Shown piece by piece: positions 11,522 to 23,600 of a stretch of 64,000 nucleotides of DNA. Every line of letters starts with the position of its first letter. The stretch's first letter is position 1. The notes under the pieces were generated by a model that searched no databases, was not told the DNA's origin, and was given only the letters and a program-made list of their open reading frames with translations. The DNA comes from Centroberyx gerrardi (Eukaryota > Chordata > Actinopteri > Beryciformes > Berycidae): positions 13,141,116 through 13,205,115 of the forward strand of contig NC_135997.1 in the NCBI RefSeq assembly GCF_048128805.1, given 5' to 3'. The translations under genes and the position numbers were made by a program.

Positions 11522-14500
11522 GCTTGAGTATGGACTCTCATAACGGGACAACAGGAAAAAAAAAAGACTGAAAACAACGAACGTGTAAAAAGCCCCTCTT
11601 CGGATTACAAACTACAACATTGCCATTACTGTTAAAATTTTAGCCTTTTTTCCTCATTTTTTTAAACCCACGTTGCTTTTAAAACTACGACAACTTCAAA
11701 AGAAAAAGGTTTTTGAAGCAAGATCTGGGTGAAATTTTCTAAATATCCACATGTATAGATGAAATCGCATTTACTATGGACAAGCCCAGGTAGACTCCTC
11801 TTTTTGACTGACTCTCCAGTTGTGGAGCTGGATTTTGTCTCCATGCTAATATAAAGAGGTCTTGGTGCTGGCTGAGTGGATATGAACATGCCACCTGGTA
11901 AAGAGGATCTCCAACCTACCTAGTCCCGAAAACCCAAACCAACCCCTGGTGCTCACGCTGTTGAGACTGACTAATAATGACACTCTTTGGCTACAGACCA
12001 ATTTCAACAGGAATGACTGGCCTGTAAAATAATCTGTATGTGTGTGTTTACTCCTGCCCCTCCCCCCCACACACACACACCGATTTTGTGTTTGTCAAAT
12101 TTATAATCTGTAGCCTTTAAAATCATTATGCATTCCTCTGTAGCTGAGTCAAGTTTCTATTGTTGGGCTGTTTTTTCTGGTAAAACTGGTGTTTCATTCT
12201 TTTTAAACCCATAGTGTTTCAAATTGTTTTTTCTTCTGTTTGTAAGATGTGATATTTAAAAGAGGTCATCTAAGTTTATCCTAAGCCTTTTTCCGAGTCT
12301 GAGAACATGGATGGTTTTAATGGCGATAGTCCACTACATAGTCAAGTCAAATGGAATGAATCCAGGACTTAAAATCTTGTTTGTTCTTGGTCATATATCG
12401 GTTTAAAACAATGTGGTGGCTTCACTGTGGACAGAAGATGGCTTTTTAATTATACATGATAGGATTGAAAATCTGCTTACCTGTAATTTGACATATTGTA
12501 AAGGTTTGAGGGCATTCATTTTCAAAGTGGTATGTGTCAAAGTTAACCTTTTTTTTTAATAGTAGTATTTGATTTGTCATTTGTAATCAGTATTGTCTTT
12601 ACTCCTAATCAAGTATTTTGGCTAAATCAGAGCTCTGTTTCTTTTTGTTGTAATGTGTAATTTGATGGCTATGTCGGTAGCATTGGAGTATGACTAATGT
12701 AGCACATCTCTGCCAGTGTGTCATGAAGTCTACCCAGGGTAGAAATCTATGGCCAGACCCTGTACCAGCCATATCTGGCACCAGCAACATACTGTTTCAA
12801 GTCAGCCTCACTACTGTGGTGTACATCCTGACTGCCCCTCTACCTGTCTGTTTTTGTTTTATATTTTTACTCTGTACTTTTAAGCCTTTTTCCCTTTTTT
12901 AATGCAGTTTAAAGCATTGCTTTTAAGAATGGTAACTATATGAATGTGTTTCTGCCCTACTTCAGCCTGGACGCCCTTGCCAAATTGACATTTTACTCCT
13001 CTGGTGTTTCAACTTAATTTATTCAATTTGTGAAAACAAACAATAGGCAGCAGTGTGAATTTAGTGTTGGTCTCCTTACAGGCCTAACTCTTGGAGGTGT
13101 AGACTAAAACCCAACCATCTGTCATCACAGAAGTCCGTTTTCTGTCATGGGCCCAACTCTACCCAATACACCGTTGAAACGGTTCTTAAGAAAGTTGAGA
13201 ACAACCAGGAGTTATTTTAGCCTCCTCGTAACCATTTTGCCTTTTGGCTCCGTGTTCATTGTTGAACTGTATTTCAGGTCCTGTTCGGTTAGGATCAAAT
13301 TGTGTTTTGAAGTTCTAGCAAATGTGAGTGTTTGGGTCTGCCTGGGCTGCCTGCACGGTGCCATACGATTCCTCTCCTTAGGTTTTTTCGCTGTGGCATT
13401 TCCAATGCTCTCGCCCCCAGTGTTTAGATAGAAAGAGACAATCAGGCCTCAAAGCTCAGCAGATACTGAAATGTGGAGATAATCCAGATTATTTTGGTCT
13501 GTGTGCAGTATATGTTGCAGTTGTACTGTGATTCCATTTAGTTGTGCCCCATGAATAAATTTTGTCAGGTGTTTCCTGCTGTGCCCTGCCCAAACCTCCC
13601 CTGCTACTCTGCCGGTTGTATTCAAGAGACGCTTTGCAGCTGTTCAATGCCCTCCTGTCTTGCCTTTCTCACCAGAAACCAGTAGCTCTCCAGAAACTAT
13701 AATTCGTTTGTACTCAAGTTAAATTGTTACAGGGCACAATGTTGTTTATTCAGACATAATGTTATGAGTAGACATGTCCAGACTATGAATGTAAATTATA
13801 CATGGGGGTAAAGTCTTAAGTGTCTTTCCTGAATTCCCTGTATCTTCTCTCCTCGCCACCTAAAACAAATTGAAGAGGAGGATCAGTTTCCTCTGGTAAA
13901 TAAAAAAATAATACTCTTCTAAAAAAAAAAAAAATACTCTTCACATTTTGAAGATGAGGCAAGAAAGGATGTGCATGGAAGAGGAAAAATGTCTTGAGAC
14001 CCCACCATGGTAGCTCCCCCTTTCCCCCCACGCCCTCTCACCATCCTAACTGCCATACCATCTCCAAGTATGCAAGCCTCACCTACACAGACTGCGGTGT
14101 GTGAGAGTCGGCCTATGCAGCCCATGTGTGGTCATGTCCTCAGCTGGCTTACTACTCGATGTGATTGTGAAATATCAGTCAGGGCTTGTTTTTGAAGGAT
14201 TGGTGGGAGGTATTTGATATTTTTAATCCAGCTCATTTTTTATGTGCATTACCAGTTTATTGTACAATGAGTGTTGTACAATACATGCAGCTTCATGTTA
14301 AAAAAAATCCTTAAAGTAAGGAAAATCTTTTGTATTTTTGATTTCAAAAGGCATGTCATATCTACTTTTTAAATGTATTAATGAAGATTTAACTTTACAT
14401 CAGATGGAGTGTTTTTTTTTTCTTACAAATATCTGTATGTATGTTTAGTTTAGCGCAATGTCACTGAACTGTTAAACTTAGCATGTAGAGAATACAGCTT

Positions 14501-14760
14501 GCTTTGTGGGAAAGTCCTGAATTAAATTTTAATCATGGCACTTTTTCTGCAGAAAAGAGCAATCGTGTTAATGAATTATTTTTTTTTCCAATATCTGTTA
14601 AGCCATTTTACTTGCAGGAATTGCTATTTGTGCTGAAGATGTATTTAAAAATGCTTTAAGACATCTTTGTTAGCCAACGGGCTATGCTATTGTAAAGTGT
14701 ACATACAGTTACAATGAATTTCTGAAACAAAGTTTTAAAGTTAAAACCCTCTTGCATGCC
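11522..14760 (+). other. ctdspl2 3' untranslated region
   Basis: About 3.2 kb of AT-rich, non-coding sequence follows the TGA at 11519-11521. Candidate polyadenylation signals are AATAAA at 13554-13559 and ATTAAA at 14521-14526. The mammalian gene also has a long 3' UTR, from memory. The exact end is uncertain, and alternative ends near 13.6 kb and 14.6-14.8 kb are plausible. Confidence 0.55.
13910..13942 (+). repeat. Poly-A tract flanked by a 10-base direct repeat
   Basis: AATACTCTTC at 13910-13919 recurs at 13933-13942 with essentially only an A-run between. It looks like the footprint of an extremely truncated retroposition, or a slippage product. Confidence 0.45.
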
Positions 14761-16188
14761 CCTTGTTTTCATTTCTTTCTTGACTGTGACACTGAGATGA
14801 GGGAAGAGATGCTGGAGATGTGACATAAGCTATTTAATGCAAAGGGGAAAAATACAAGTTACCTAATGTCTTATATTTGTGCTATTTTGAAAGGCCCAAT
14901 AAGAAATTTTAATTAGAATATGAATCGAGATAGTCACACCACAGGAATTTATATTCCTTTATTCCCCTCTTTCAAAAGCTGCTGTCCAGTTCTATTCACA
15001 TATCCATAATTACCATCTAAAAAACAGAATTTCGGGCCTATGTTTTTCATTGTTTTAATTAAGTAAGAATAATTTCACTCATTATTTGTGGACTATGGTT
15101 TTTTTAATATTTGGAATGTTCTTCTCAACTCCATTTCAAGCAAATTCCAGTTCACAGGGTTCCTACACAGGTCTGCAAAGTTTGGAAATGTGTGGGACAT
15201 TTTTTTTTAGTAATTTCCAGGTCTTGATAAGTTTGGAAATTCCACAAAAAAATTGGAAAAGTATGGAAAAATATTGTACTACTAGGCTACATACGACTTC
15301 AACTTCTCACACATTCTTCTCATTTGTCGATGTGAAGATGAATGTTCATCTAGAGTTAGTCTGTGTACTATGGACGCCAAAATCTTAAAATCACAAAATC
15401 AAGGTCTGGAAAATTTGCAATGCAATTTTGAAATCCAGACTGTGTAGGAACTCTGTTCAGGTCTTTTCAGGCTGTTCTGAGATCCATCACATCCCCTTGA
15501 GTGACCCTCCAGCATCTAAAGATAGGATCTTATGGTAACAATATTACATCTTCATTTAATTAACCCTGAATGGGGGCTGAGACTCTTTTCACCAGATGTC
15601 ATGTAAAAGCAGCAGCAGTCTGCCGGGTGTCTCTGGCTCTCTGGAGGCCGGGCTCAGGTTTCAGACGGAGCACTGAGAGGAGTTAATCAACACGCTCAAT
15701 TAATATTTCAGAACTAATGGCCGTGCTTGTTTGCGAAATCCGTTCTGCGTTTCACAGCCCTCATTTCGCACCTACTTTTTTACCGGTGGCCTTAATTACG
15801 CTACTTTAGACCAGGTATTGCGTTGCAGGTGGACACTGGAGTTGCCGCGCCGCCTTGCTCAGAGTGGCATGTAAGTGGGATCGGCCCGGCCTATTTGGCA
15901 AAGAGGAAAGAAAACGAGTTACAAGAGTGGGAGATAGTTTGTCACTGGGGTAGTGGGAGATCGTCGGACAGATATACTGTTGAATGTGTTTTCCTGGGAG
16001 AGGGGGAAAGGAAGCCTGTCCCAGTACAGTTCACCAATATGAAAGTCGTTATTCTGAGCCCGGTTCCTCTGCCTGAACTGATTTTGTGCTCTAAATCAAC
16101 CGGATAAGCAAAGCGGACATTTATTTTGAATTTTGAGTTTTTAAGTGGGTTTTTGCCTGCTGGAACGACATTCAGGAGAGTCAAGAAA
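14761..16188 (+). promoter_or_regulatory. Intergenic region and presumed strc promoter
   Basis: Between the ctdspl2 3' UTR and the strc start codon there is a MITE-like element (15155-15455). After it comes a repeat-free, higher-complexity block (about 15560-16188) that should hold the strc transcription start and 5' UTR. The block has AATTAA words near 15560 and 15700. No TATA box or start site could be fixed. Confidence 0.45.
15155..15455. mobile_element. MITE-like element with terminal inverted repeats
   Basis: The left end, CAGGGTTCCTACACAGGTCT, is mirrored by the right end, whose reverse complement reads CAGAGTTCCTACACAG-TCTG. The ends are about 300 bases apart. The inside repeats words such as AGTTTGGAAAT and GGTCTGGAAA. 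The tetramer TTCA flanks both ends (15151-15154 and 15456-15459) and may be the target duplication. No transposase is present, so it is non-autonomous. Confidence 0.65.
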
Positions 16189-17671
16189 ATGTGGTCGACA
16201 CCAGCTATTTTCCTGGTGTGCATCCTTTTTGGTAAGTACAAAATACGAGAGGTGTGCTGTAACTTGAACTTGTCTGAATCAAAGCCATAATCATATAGAC
16301 CCATATTATAATAGAAATTAGAAATGACATGACAAATGATACAGAACATTTCCATGGCATTAACAGAATTTGATCAATCATATAGCCTATATGCGTATTT
16401 ATTGAGTAAAAAGTGGTTCCTAATGAAGCTGTATTAACTGTTCATGATGAGTAAGGACTGGTTGTTGCAACCTTTAAACCCTGAGACAATATTTTTGGTT
16501 ATAAAAAAAAAATGCTGCTATAATAATTTTAGTTGTGACATAAATTTGAGTTCATTTTTTAAGACAAGAGTAGGCCTAATTTTTTATTTTCTGACTATAA
16601 ACAATAGGAAAAAAGTAACTTGTATTTGTCATATCACATCATTGGAGCCTGTAATTTTAAACAATTTTAAAAATTTCAAAATAGGACCAATATGGCAGAT
16701 GTACAAAGTTTCTCACCAATGTCATAGTGATGGTGAGCCTATACTAATATTTCCTTTTTTGTATTATCCACAGGGATTGTATGTGACGTCAAGCAGGTGT
16801 GCTCGCAAACCCAAATGGTACAGAGAACTACTGATGAGTCCATCAAATTAGACGAAGACATCCAGAAACTTATTGATCAAATTCATTCATTATCCAATGA
16901 GGATAAAAGTACACATCCAAGGGCAAAGAGTGGCACGAACCTGAATTCAGAGGAGGCCACTTCCCAGCCCGGTCCCTTTTCCATATTGGAGAGTGTTGAC
17001 TTGACTGCATATTATGGTGTTCTGAGCAAATTGTATGCAGTCTTCAGGCCGATGCTGAGAGAGAGATTCATGGAGAACCTTCCTAAGACATTAGTTTGTA
17101 TTTCGTCTGGGAGAGAGGACTGCGGACTGGAGGCAGAACTGACAAAGACAGTGTCTCTGGAGTTGGGTAAACCGTTTCTGACTTTCCTGTCATCTCTGAG
17201 ATCCCAGACATGCGCTCCACTGAAGACGGGCAGCAGCGATGAAGAGCCAGTTAGCTTCCTGAGATCCTACCTCAGGATGGAGGAACTGCCAACGGTGGAC
17301 CTAAGTGGTTTCCAGGAGATGTTTGTGACTGCGTTGTCAAGTCTCCCTCTGACTGGGAATCTGATGTCTACTCTGAATAGCGTTGCGGATGTGGCTGTGA
17401 CATATTTGTCAAAGATCTTGGTGAAGTTACTCCAAGCACCAATGGACTATGTAAAAATAGGGTTACAGTTTGGAATTAAAATTCCATCCTTAGATGAAAG
17501 CGAGCACTGCCACCAAGGTAACAGTTTATTTTTCAGTAATATGATATTTTAATGTGTGTAAAATACCTTGTGTGTTTTGTTATGCCATATAATATATACC
17601 ACAATTTTGTGCTGCAAATGAAATTGTTTCCTCACTTGTTCTGTAGGGGATCTCAAGCAGCTCCTAATGTG
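16189..17671 (+). CDS. strc: Stereocilin exons 1-3: signal peptide and N-terminal region
   Basis: Exon 1 (16189-16231) holds the start codon in an AAGAAAATG context and a 14-residue hydrophobic signal sequence. Exon 2 (16774-17517) codes about 248 residues, including PFSILESVDLTAYYGVLSKL and paired cysteines, and resembles the helical N-terminus of the stereocilin/mesothelin group. Exon 3 (17647-17671) has only 25 bases; it is fixed by phase and by the family match GDLKQLLMWG across the junction with exon 4. The micro-exon could easily be missed by gene finders. Confidence 0.88.
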
Positions 17672-20600
17672 GTAAGCCATCACATGCAATCCAGCAAGGC
17701 ATTTTTGTAAATGTCACTGTTATTCAAAGAGCGCTTAATCATTTCCATATTTATTGAACATCTATTTTGTATAGGGGATTGAACCACAACGTGAGCTGGT
17801 CCTTTGGTAACTCAATAGTCGACATCTTCCTGGCTCCAGAAGAGTCTCTGTGCAGCTACCCGGGTCCAGACTGCCAGACCCCACACAGCGTCTCCTTCAG
17901 CCGCACCTTCGAAGGGGGGAATAACGACAGCGACGACGCCCAAGACATCCTGTTTAAGTGCGATCGCCACAATCTGGCCGTGCTCAATGATACGCTGTGT
18001 GCTGACATCATTACGAGTTCGCGAGAGGGATCCTCCACATCTCTTCTCGCCTTCTGCCAGGCGCTGAGCTCCCTCACCCCTACGCAGTTAGAGCGGGTGT
18101 GGAGCAACACCTGTTATGCTATTCAAGCTCTGGTGTCTCCGCTCCTCAGCAGCAGGTCGTCGGACTGCAGTTTTGGGGACCCAACACCTTCCCCTGCTGT
18201 CCCCCCTCCCTCAGAGACTCGTCCCCTCCCTCCTCCTCCTCCTCTCCGGGTGGCCAGGTCGGCCCTCAGCCTCAACCAGCTCCTCTGTAACTACGTCAAC
18301 TGGTCAGGAGGCAGTGAGGTGGACGCGGGCCTGGTGACGCTGTGCAGCGATAATGACCGTGAGGAGTTTGTGAGGCAGGTGTGTAACAATGGTGAGCTGA
18401 TGAAGAAGCTGGTGTCAGACAAGAAGAACAGCTGGCTATGGGGATATTGTGCCAACTCCTCTGCAGACCCTGGGTATATGGTGAGTCAGTTGTGCCGCTA
18501 TGAGAGCTGGATGGCCCAGGCCATGGTGCCGGTGGACTTCTCCCTACTGGCCTTCTGCTGGAGCCTGGACGGTGACAGGCTGAAGATGCTCGTGTGTGAG
18601 AATGTGGGTTTCTTCACCATGTTATTCTCCAACCCTGACAATGCAGCGCTGATTCCTAACTGTACAGAGGTCCCACCACCCACACACACCAACATCAATA
18701 CCCTTGTGGCTGACTCTTGTCGCTACTCGCAGTGGCACGACGTGATGCTCATTACCATCGATGTCATGTCGCTGTGTATCCGCCTCGATCCTCACGGTTT
18801 CGTTACTGAGGTTTGCTCTAACACAACCTTTCTAAATGAGCTGCTACGTAACGATGCGAATGCCTGGCTTGAAGAGCACTGCGCCACCTCACTCAGCGCC
18901 CTACCCACGGACCCGCCCTTGGTCTTCAACATCACAGACTGGTGTGACTACCACACGTGGGGGGAGCGGCAGATGGACCCTTCAGTGGTCGGCCTGTGTT
19001 GGCAGCATGATCAGCTTGCTTTCCAGAAGAATGTCTGCTGCAACTTGCCTCTGTTTGAGAAGCTGACGCTGGACCCCCAGAACGCGTGGATGATGTCAGC
19101 CTGCACAGACAAGGAATCCATAGAGGTGATACCACAGGTTGGTATTTTAGCTAGATCACATGGATCTATGTACCTGAGCCCTATGCGTCCTGTATGCACA
19201 ATAATGCACAATAATTACATAATGTTATTTTACAATCCACAACAGCATTGAATTTGTATTCTGATCTTGTATTCATAATTGCCTCTGCCTTAGGTGTGCA
19301 AGTACTCAGACTGGACCAGGCCCATCATTGTGGACATGACTGAGCTAGCTCTCTGCGCTGAGCTCGACCCACTCGACTTCACCTCCAAGGTCTGCTCCAA
19401 TGCCACAGTTCTCCAGAACCTCCTGGCCAATCTGGACAACACCTGGCTGCTCCAGCACTGCGCCAACCTTTCCAGTACTGGGGGACCTTCTGCCACTAAT
19501 GGGTCAGAAGGAGACGGCCTGATGGGATTCAAGCCTTCAGAGCAGTGCCAGTACTCCAGCTGGGGTGTAGCCCTTCCAGATGCAGCACTCCTGGCTCTCT
19601 GCTGGGATTATGACCAGGTCAATTTTGTTTCCTCTATCTGCCCTAATGCTAGACTTCTGTCTTTGCTAGCCCGTGAGCCCTCTAGTGTGTGGGTGAGCAC
19701 ATTGTGTGCCACCTACACCAACACTACCAACAGCACTATTCCAAAGTCTCGGCCCTGCCTGGCTAGAGAGCTGGTGAGGCGATTCAACTGGACCTGCTCT
19801 GCTGACTTCACCTCAGTCTGCCGGCCGGGGGTTGCTCCGCATAAGGCCCTACAGGTGATTCTGCGCTGCTGGTTGGAGGCTATGAGGCCCAGGGTGGAGG
19901 AGCTGCTGACTCAGCGTATGGCTACAGTTTTGGAGCAGGCCTCCAGCATTACTGTGGTGATCTTGGTGGCCTTGGAGGAGAGCCAGATGACCACACTGCG
20001 CATCACTGAGAACATTAGACTCAGCGTGCTAGAGTCTGTTGTTGTCTATCTTGAAAAGGAGACCAACTTTGACAACAAGAGGGTCTTGCTGCAGTGCTTT
20101 GGGGTAGGCATTTGGATTGTACAGCCATGCTTTGAAAAAAGAGAACAAATCAATCAAAATGTGAATATGTTATTTTTACAATTTTTGCCTTTGGATGATT
20201 GAATTCATGAATGAACAGGGAAATCTGTTGGGGAATGAAGACCAATGAAGTAGGTTGCAGTGGTTTCTTGGAATCAGATTAATTCAGACAGTCTGAGTAG
20301 AATTTCTTCCTCATCTTTTATTCAGAGATGAGCTTACAATACCCAGTCTCTCTGGAGAACAATTCATGGACTTTATATTTTTATCTAATTAATCATCCAT
20401 ATCAGTTCCCAATAGTGCTATTGTCTTGTAATTGACCTCTGGTCTGCGGCCAAGCTACTGCTGGTGTACAGTTGCACTCCTGCCATCGATATCGACATAA
20501 TAAATCTCTTCCTCTGGGTGTAATCTCAACTGGCTGACACTGGATTTGACAATTAGAATAACATGTCAACATTGACTTTCAGATGATATGGCTTCCTTGT

Positions 20601-23600
20601 ATGATTAATAGTGTCACAACTGTGTTTATGTGTGTGTGTTTTTCCCCTCTGCAGAAAGTGCTAACCAGCTTAATGCAGACAGGAAGGGATGTGACCAGTG
20701 ATGGATTCTTCCTAATCAAGGTGACATATACCACACCCTTAATGATGACTACATAATTGTGTCTTCAAGATCTGTACATGTTTGGTCTTACATATGCATT
20801 CATGTTTTCATGTTATTCGTGTTTCCAGGAGTATTTCCGTATCCCACTGGGCAGTTTAAGGCCAGTGCTCAGTGCAGTTGACATCACCACTGTCAGGCAG
20901 ATCCTTCAGTACTACAGCAGAAACAAGGATACTCTGCAGGTGAAGCAGCTGGCTCCATATGCAACTTACTTAGTTTTATCAGTGTTGCAGTCTGCTTCTG
21001 TTTCTTCCTGGTCTTTTTTTTAGCACTGTGTCTCTGTGCTATAGCCTCTGTTTAGTCTCAGTTGATTACACAGTACACAGTAACAGTAACAGTGTGTCCC
21101 ACTCTTATTGAGACAGGACTTGTGTTTGCTTCTGTTTCCCAGCTGTCAGATGAGTACTTGTCCACCATGGTGTCAGTGCTGTTCCAGACCCACCTGGTGA
21201 AGGATGGTAATCTCTTCCCTGAGCTGGCTCCCCTGCTGTCCAAGGCCAGTCCTGCCGACATCCAAGCTTTGCCTCCACTGCAGAACAACATCAATGTGTG
21301 AGTGACAGTGCTGTTGTGTGTCAGCTAATCCTTAGCAGTGTTGGGCTTAGCACTCAAAAGAGTACTGTGTCACTCATTTCAAAAGCAATATAATTACTCC
21401 TGTGCACTGCTGTGTGAATGATCAGGATAGTCAAATAGCACAGCGCGGCAGACAGCAGCACAGTCAGAAGAAAGAATTTCAGTATCTAAATTACACATAT
21501 CTGCATACATTTGCACACTTAAGAATACTTAACAATTTGGGGTGCTGTTTGAATGGTATTTGAAGTAGAATGATTTTTTTTGTACCTGCATACAATTTAA
21601 AATTGACAGCAATGTTCTTGTCATCCTTTTGCGCAACAAAATCAAGGTAGTGGGAATACTTCCACCTGGGAAAAGTGAAAGTTTCTGCCATTTGCATCTG
21701 AGCTACCTCAGTATGTGCCAACATACTAGTATGTGCCAGTATGTCAACTGAGAGGAAAACTAATTATGATGAAAAAAAAAAGTGGTATATAGCTTTTGGA
21801 AAACTCAACTTTCAGAGGCAGTGATAGCAAAAGTAACCACTTTTATTTGTAATTGTAATTTTCTTACTGAAATCAAAATAATGAATTACACTACTTACAC
21901 TACTAAGAAAAGTAATATACAGTTGGTTTCTACTTTATGTACACCTCCCCATTTATGCACAGCTTTGACGTCCTCCTGGGATTTTTGTGCACTACAGTAT
22001 CTAGAATTGACAGAGAATGATATGATAAACAAAACACATCCAGTCAGTGGAAGTCCTGTGTGGAGGAAAAAACATTATTGATGAGGCAGGTCAGAGGAGA
22101 ATGGCGAGCCACAAGTATGCAAATAACAGCTCAGTACAACAGTGATGAGCAGAAGGGCATCTCAGAACACAACAACTTGTCTAGTCTTGAAGCAGAGGGG
22201 CTGCAGCGGCAGACGACCTTGCCTGGTTGCACTTCTGTTGGCTAGGAACAAGAATGGTGGAAGAGTGGAAAAACACTGCCTGGTCCAACGAATCCTGGTG
22301 TGTGGTTGTGACACGCCGATAACACGGTCAGAATTTGGCGCAAGCAACATGAACCCAGAATTTGCCGTAAGCAACCTGAACCCATGGATCATCCTTCCTG
22401 GTGTCAATAGTACAGGCTTCTTGAATCCATGCCTCGAAGAATTCAGACTGTTCTGGAGGCAAAAAGGAGTCCTGCCCAGTACTAGATAAGTGCACCTAAG
22501 AAAGTGGATACTGAGTGTGTACCACTCAATTTTGATCTTTAAGCTGCATTTGCCAAGAGAATGTAGTGAACAATATGATTTATTCCAATGGTGTACAATC
22601 ATGCTCTCTCACTTTTCTACACTTGCTTCCATCTGAACACACCCCTGGTGTCAGGCTTCTGCAAGAAGTGATGTGTCACTGTGCCCTGAGGTGTTAGGAG
22701 CATGCATTATAGATACAAAGTGAAGGAAACTAGCTAGCTGGCTAGATTTAAATCTAGAAAAGCCATAATTTGTGTGCAGGTATTTGCTGTTGAGTCAACA
22801 TGAATGAATCACAGAATATAGGTAACAGATGCCCACTATTTCCATTAAGAAACAGAACATAAAGTCTATATTTCAGTTTGATTCAGGTATGCTATTACAG
22901 CAATCTCTAGAGCAGTGCAGATGCATTCCCACCCCAGTCCAGTTTAAGTCTTTACCATCTGCTTCTAACAGAGTACAGTTCAATTCAGTTTGGTTTGCAG
23001 ACAGGATTTACAGTAAAAGCACACAAAAATAACACCTAATAAAAATACAGCACATAACAGCATGATAAAACATAAAAATCTCCACAACATATTCCATACA
23101 GCCATCAGCTGATATGACTGGACAGGGAGTCAGCAGCTCAAAACAGTGCAATAAAAACTAAATTAATAATAATAAATAAATGTCTTATTTATACATGAGA
23201 TGCTACATCAATTCCTGTGCAAATTAAGCAATCTGTTTGCAGTAGCGATAAATGAGTCCCTGGTTCCTTTAATCTTGAGTTTAGATACTATGAAGCGGTG
23301 CCCAGAGTGTGACTGGGACAGTGGAGAATGGCATTGGCCTTACTCATCACTTGTCTCTCAAAGATTTCATTTGTGTCTGGCTCACACCAGTAACCTTACT
23401 GGTTATTTTCACCAAGCTCCCCAGTCTTTTTATTGTTTAAACTTAAGCTGCCAAAGCAGGCTATAATACAAAAGGTTAAAACACATTCAATAAAACTCTG
23501 ATAAGATCATAATTTTACCAATATATGAGACCATTGCGTCCAACCGACACCTGTCTGTGTGTATTTATTTTCCTCTAGGAGGGAGACCATTAACAGGAAC

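Larger units (their letters stand above)
21298..23578 (+). other. Large strc intron with two transposon relics
   Basis: This 2.3 kb intron separates exons 8 and 9, where neighbouring introns are mostly 0.1-1 kb. Its size is explained by a Tc1/mariner relic (about 21919-22522) and a LINE 3' end in reverse orientation (about 22830-23470). Confidence 0.7.

Noticed and set aside
15823..16355. Overlapping open frames on both strands (94 aa plus, 137 aa minus) just before strc
   Set aside because: No family resemblance. They overlap each other and the strc 5' UTR and first exon, and have no splice or start context.
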